From positions 109,661,125 to 109,725,124 of the forward strand of contig OX465581.1 of the NCBI GenBank assembly GCA_950022655.1: 64,000 nt of DNA, in the 5' to 3' direction. The notes under the pieces were generated by a model that saw only the letters and a list, made by a program, of their open reading frames with translations, did not search any database and was not told the origin of the DNA. Below, piece after piece: positions 61,097 to 64,000 of the stretch. Numbering within the stretch: the stretch's first letter is position 1; each line of letters starts with the position of its first letter. The DNA comes from Alentia gelatinosa (taxonomy: Eukaryota > Annelida > Polychaeta > Phyllodocida > Polynoidae). The translations under genes were made by a program, and so were the position numbers.

Positions 61097-64000
61097 TTTT
61101 TTTGTTGTTTTTTTTTTGATCAAGACGTGTTTATTTCAAAAAGTGAAAAAGGACATAAATGTTCACCAAATAATTGATGATCTTCCACATTTACTCCGTG
61201 CAGGACAAGACAATGGACATTACATCAGACTCCACAAACACATATCATTTATTATAAATCTATAAACATTTCATTGTTATTATTGATATACTCCTTCACC
61301 TGATTCTTAAAGTTATCTCTTTTTCGAATTGTTTGTAGATCTTTTGGAATTAAGTTCCATAATTTTATTCCAATAAGTAATGCCGATTTCTTATACTTTT
61401 CAGTATTCGGTTTCTTTTGTTTAATACAGATCTTTTCAGTCCTTCTTGTTTCTTTAACCGGATTTTGTTCACAATTTTCGGGATAACTACTCCACCAATG
61501 CATTATGGACAGTAAGTGGTATTTTCTCCTAGTATCTAGTCTTCTTATTTTACAATAATTTAATAATTCTATTGTAGAGATGTCATGTCTTGAGCGTTTA
61601 TTTATAGCAATTCGCAAGCTGTTATTTACCATGATTTGCAATCTACTCAAGTTCGATTTATTCATAAGATTAAAGATTATATCACTATATTCAACTATTG
61701 GTAATAACATTTGTTTAACTAATTTAATCCTCGTATATTCATTCAATAGGGGACTCAATTTTCTAAATTTAAACTGTTTCAAGGAGTATTCTTTTACCAT
61801 TTTACCAAAATGTTCTTTTAAGTTCAATTTACTGTCCAATATAACTCCCAAGTATTTATATTTATTTACAATTTCAAGTTTTTCAACTCCACACCAAATT
61901 TCAATATCCTCCGACTGTTTACACTTTTGATTATAATGCCACATTGTTTTTGTTTTCGAATAATTAATTCTTAGTCGGTGTTGGTTTATCCAGTTTTGTA
62001 GCGCAAGTAAATCTAACTCAAGGTTAATTTTAATTTCTTGTTTACTAATTCCAGAAGTTATTAATGCGATATCATCTGCATACATTATTATTGTGCTATA
62101 CTCAATTACACTTGGTAGATCATTAATAAATATTATGAATAATAATGGTCCCAATATGGACCCTTGAGGGACTCCTGTATCAATATTTGCCCAGTCGGAT
62201 ATACAACCGTTTAGTTTGGTTCTATGTTTTCTATTATATAGATAATCCTTTAATATTTCAAGAATTCCATGGGGTAATTTAAGCATTTGCAATTTACTAA
62301 TTAATAATTCGTGATTCACACTATCAAAAGCTTTCTTTATATCTATATATGTAGTTGCCACTATTTTTCTATTATCTAAGTTAGTTAGGACATCCTGTGT
62401 CAATTTGAAAATAGCTTGAGCAGTCGATCTCCCCGGTATAAATCCATATTGATCTTTCGATAAAATGTTCTTTTCATGACAGAACCCTAGTAAATTGTTA
62501 TGTAAGATTTTTTCAAATATTTTTGATATCAGAGGGAGGACTGAGATAGGGCGCCAATTTCCAAACACTTTAAGATCCCCTTCTTTAGGTAATGGTGTTA
62601 TTGTGGCATTTTTCAAACAGTCTGGGAAATAATTCATCTTCATTATTTTTCTAATAAATTTGATGAATTCGTTCATACCTTCCATTAAAATCCTTTTCAT
62701 ATACCCTGATTTTATTAAGTCAATTCCACTACTTTTCCCATTTTCAAAATTTCTGATTATTCTAGTCAAATTCTCCTCATTAATAGTATCTATAAGTAGT
62801 TCATTGGTGTCCTTACCTTCCGGTACCACTAACCTTTCTTCCATCGCTGTACCTAGTATATCATCTGTATCCTGTAGTGGGTCTTCATTAGGCTTTCCAG
62901 CATTTGAGTAAAAGATATTTATATTTTTACAGATATTTATAATTTCATCTCCATTTTCCAAAGGATATTCTACGGATTTTAAATGATTAGGTTTCCAAAT
63001 TTCATTGAGTTTTCGCCAGAATTTCCTTGGGTTTTTCGCATTTTCTGCCAAGTTATTAGATATTTCTTTAGCTTTAATATTTCTCAGGTCTTTTCGTATC
63101 TCGTCCCTTAATCTTCTTACATTCTTTAACATGTGTCCAAAGTTTGAGTTAGTCTCATCCATATTATGGATAATTTCTAGATATTTTTTTCTTTTTCTAA
63201 TTTTGTTTTCTATCTCCTGGGTTAGAACAATACCCCCATTTGTCATAATGTATTTTGTTTTAATCGGCATGTTATTGTCTATTTCCTTATTCAGTATATT
63301 TATAAATTCTTGACAAGATTCCGTTGAATTCTTCACTTCATTTGATTGTAATATCTTTGTCACCACGTTTTTTTCAAAATTATCATTCATTCCAGTACTT
63401 TTTCTAAATTTTATCTCAATTTTTGGATTTGATTCTCTCTCCTTTTTTCTAGTACAAAATATAATAACATGATCTGATATGTAGTAGTTAACATTACCCG
63501 ATTCTTTCATATGTTTGGTATTACTATAAAAGTGGTCTATTGTACTCTTACATCCCTTTTTGATATAGGTTTCAAACGTTTTCGCCATTTGCAGCCCTGT
63601 TTCAAAAAGGAAATTTTTCATTACTTTATATTTTGGACAAGCTGTTGTTTTACTATTTACATTAAAATCACCCATCACCCAGTACTCATAATTATTATAT
63701 TCAGGTTTCCCTATTATTTCTTTGATATAATCATAGCAATACATTACATCATTATTCGGTGGTCTATATACTGATATTAATAATAACTTTTTCAAGTTCG
63801 GCTTCACTACTGTACACACAAGACATTCAATTTTCTCATCCGATAGACATAATTGGTCTATTTTTTTCGTAAATTGTTTATACTGATTCTGAATAAAGAT
63901 TGCCACCCCACCTCCTATTTTATTAATTTTCCTATCATTTCTTATAATAAATTTATCAGATAAGTAAATCATTTCCTCTGTATATCTATCTTTAAGCCAC
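61097..64000 (-). mobile_element. non-LTR retrotransposon (LINE), 3' part, cut by window edge
   Basis: On the - strand the element contains a long endonuclease/RT ORF, a 3' UTR of about 135 nt, AATAAA (reverse complement at 61130-61135) and a terminal A-rich tail (poly-T on + at 61097-61117). The tail and signal mark its 3' end. The 5' end lies beyond base 64000. Its composition (A-rich coding strand) differs from the BMP gene. Flanking target duplication cannot be judged with one end missing. Confidence 0.9.
61252..64000 (-). CDS. LINE ORF2: AP endonuclease and reverse transcriptase (5' partial)
   Basis: An open frame without stops from the window edge to TAA at 61252-61254, so the first part of the endonuclease is missing; the Met at 63972 is internal (WLKDRYTEE precedes it in frame). 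Counting from that Met: the endonuclease remainder has GGGVAIFI (20-27), SVYRPPNND (67-75), GDFN (101-104) and SDH (166-168). The RT domain has NWRPISVLPLISKIFEKIL (472-490), QYGFIPGRST (508-517), YIDIKKAFDSVNH (542-554, first catalytic Asp 544), TGVPQGSILGPLLF (599-612) and YADD (631-634). The C-terminus has KSALLIGIKLWNLIP. The protein would nick target DNA and prime cDNA synthesis there. Affinity is to the CR1/Jockey-type group; the exact clade is not resolvable by eye. The intact catalytic motifs suggest recent activity. Confidence 0.93.
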   Translation of the reverse strand, partial: WLKDRYTEEMIYLSDKFIIRNDRKINKIGGGVAIFIQNQYKQFTKKIDQLCLSDEKIECLVCTVVKPNLKKLLLISVYRPPNNDVMYCYDYIKEIIGKPEYNNYEYWVMGDFNVNSKTTACPKYKVMKNFLFETGLQMAKTFETYIKKGCKSTIDHFYSNTKHMKESGNVNYYISDHVIIFCTRKKERESNPKIEIKFRKSTGMNDNFEKNVVTKILQSNEVKNSTESCQEFINILNKEIDNNMPIKTKYIMTNGGIVLTQEIENKIRKRKKYLEIIHNMDETNSNFGHMLKNVRRLRDEIRKDLRNIKAKEISNNLAENAKNPRKFWRKLNEIWKPNHLKSVEYPLENGDEIINICKNINIFYSNAGKPNEDPLQDTDDILGTAMEERLVVPEGKDTNELLIDTINEENLTRIIRNFENGKSSGIDLIKSGYMKRILMEGMNEFIKFIRKIMKMNYFPDCLKNATITPLPKEGDLKVFGNWRPISVLPLISKIFEKILHNNLLGFCHEKNILSKDQYGFIPGRSTAQAIFKLTQDVLTNLDNRKIVATTYIDIKKAFDSVNHELLISKLQMLKLPHGILEILKDYLYNRKHRTKLNGCISDWANIDTGVPQGSILGPLLFIIFINDLPSVIEYSTIIMYADDIALITSGISKQEIKINLELDLLALQNWINQHRLRINYSKTKTMWHYNQKCKQSEDIEIWCGVEKLEIVNKYKYLGVILDSKLNLKEHFGKMVKEYSLKQFKFRKLSPLLNEYTRIKLVKQMLLPIVEYSDIIFNLMNKSNLSRLQIMVNNSLRIAINKRSRHDISTIELLNYCKIRRLDTRRKYHLLSIMHWWSSYPENCEQNPVKETRRTEKICIKQKKPNTEKYKKSALLIGIKLWNLIPKDLQTIRKRDNFKNQVKEYINNNNEMFIDL

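Overview
The window looks like animal (metazoan) genomic DNA, most likely from a lophotrochozoan such as a mollusc. This rests on a bone morphogenetic protein gene of the BMP2/4 (Dpp) type interrupted by a long intron, canonical GT/AG splice sites, AATAAA polyadenylation signals, many microsatellites, a LINE retrotransposon and many short non-autonomous repeats. The species cannot be named from the sequence alone.

The one host protein gene I can support is BMP2/4 on the + strand. Its coding sequence is join(13450..13873, 22193..23235) and encodes 488 residues: signal peptide, long prodomain with a glutamine/histidine tract, furin-type site and a seven-cysteine TGF-beta ligand domain. The coding exons are separated by an 8.3-kb intron. 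A CpG-rich block at 1-1193 ends in a good splice donor and may be the promoter and a non-coding first exon, which would make 1194-13433 the first intron. The 3' UTR probably ends near 23.6 or 24.55 kb. From there to about 61 kb I find no convincing host gene.

The gene-poor remainder is dominated by repeats. The right edge (61097-64000, - strand) holds the 3' part of a LINE with an uninterrupted endonuclease plus reverse transcriptase ORF, AATAAA and a poly-A tail. Degenerate LINE pieces lie near 43.7, 56.2 and 59.1 kb. A hammerhead-ribozyme-like sequence at 41336-41385 resembles those carried by Penelope-like elements. A TIR-bounded element of about 1.13 kb (42071-43200), three copies of a MITE-like element of 220-290 bp, and a tRNA-derived SINE head near 51.86 kb are also present.

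The most unusual system is a family of modular foldback elements with at least seven members (9.3, 25.1, 31.0, 35.5, 36.5, 39.2, 51.1 and 55.5 kb; the 31.0-kb copy is a head only). Each full member has a long palindromic head whose sequence differs between subfamilies, followed by a body of 130-165 bp. The body is bounded by inverted ends of the type TTTATCCTACCCC / GGGGTAGGATAAA and carries an invariant AATGTTAAGCCTATGG motif. The ends differ between subfamilies in a compensating way. Other notable signals are CTCF-like motifs spread on both sides of the BMP gene, two tandem E-box palindromes, and a 147-nt inverted repeat 68 nt downstream of the first BMP coding exon.
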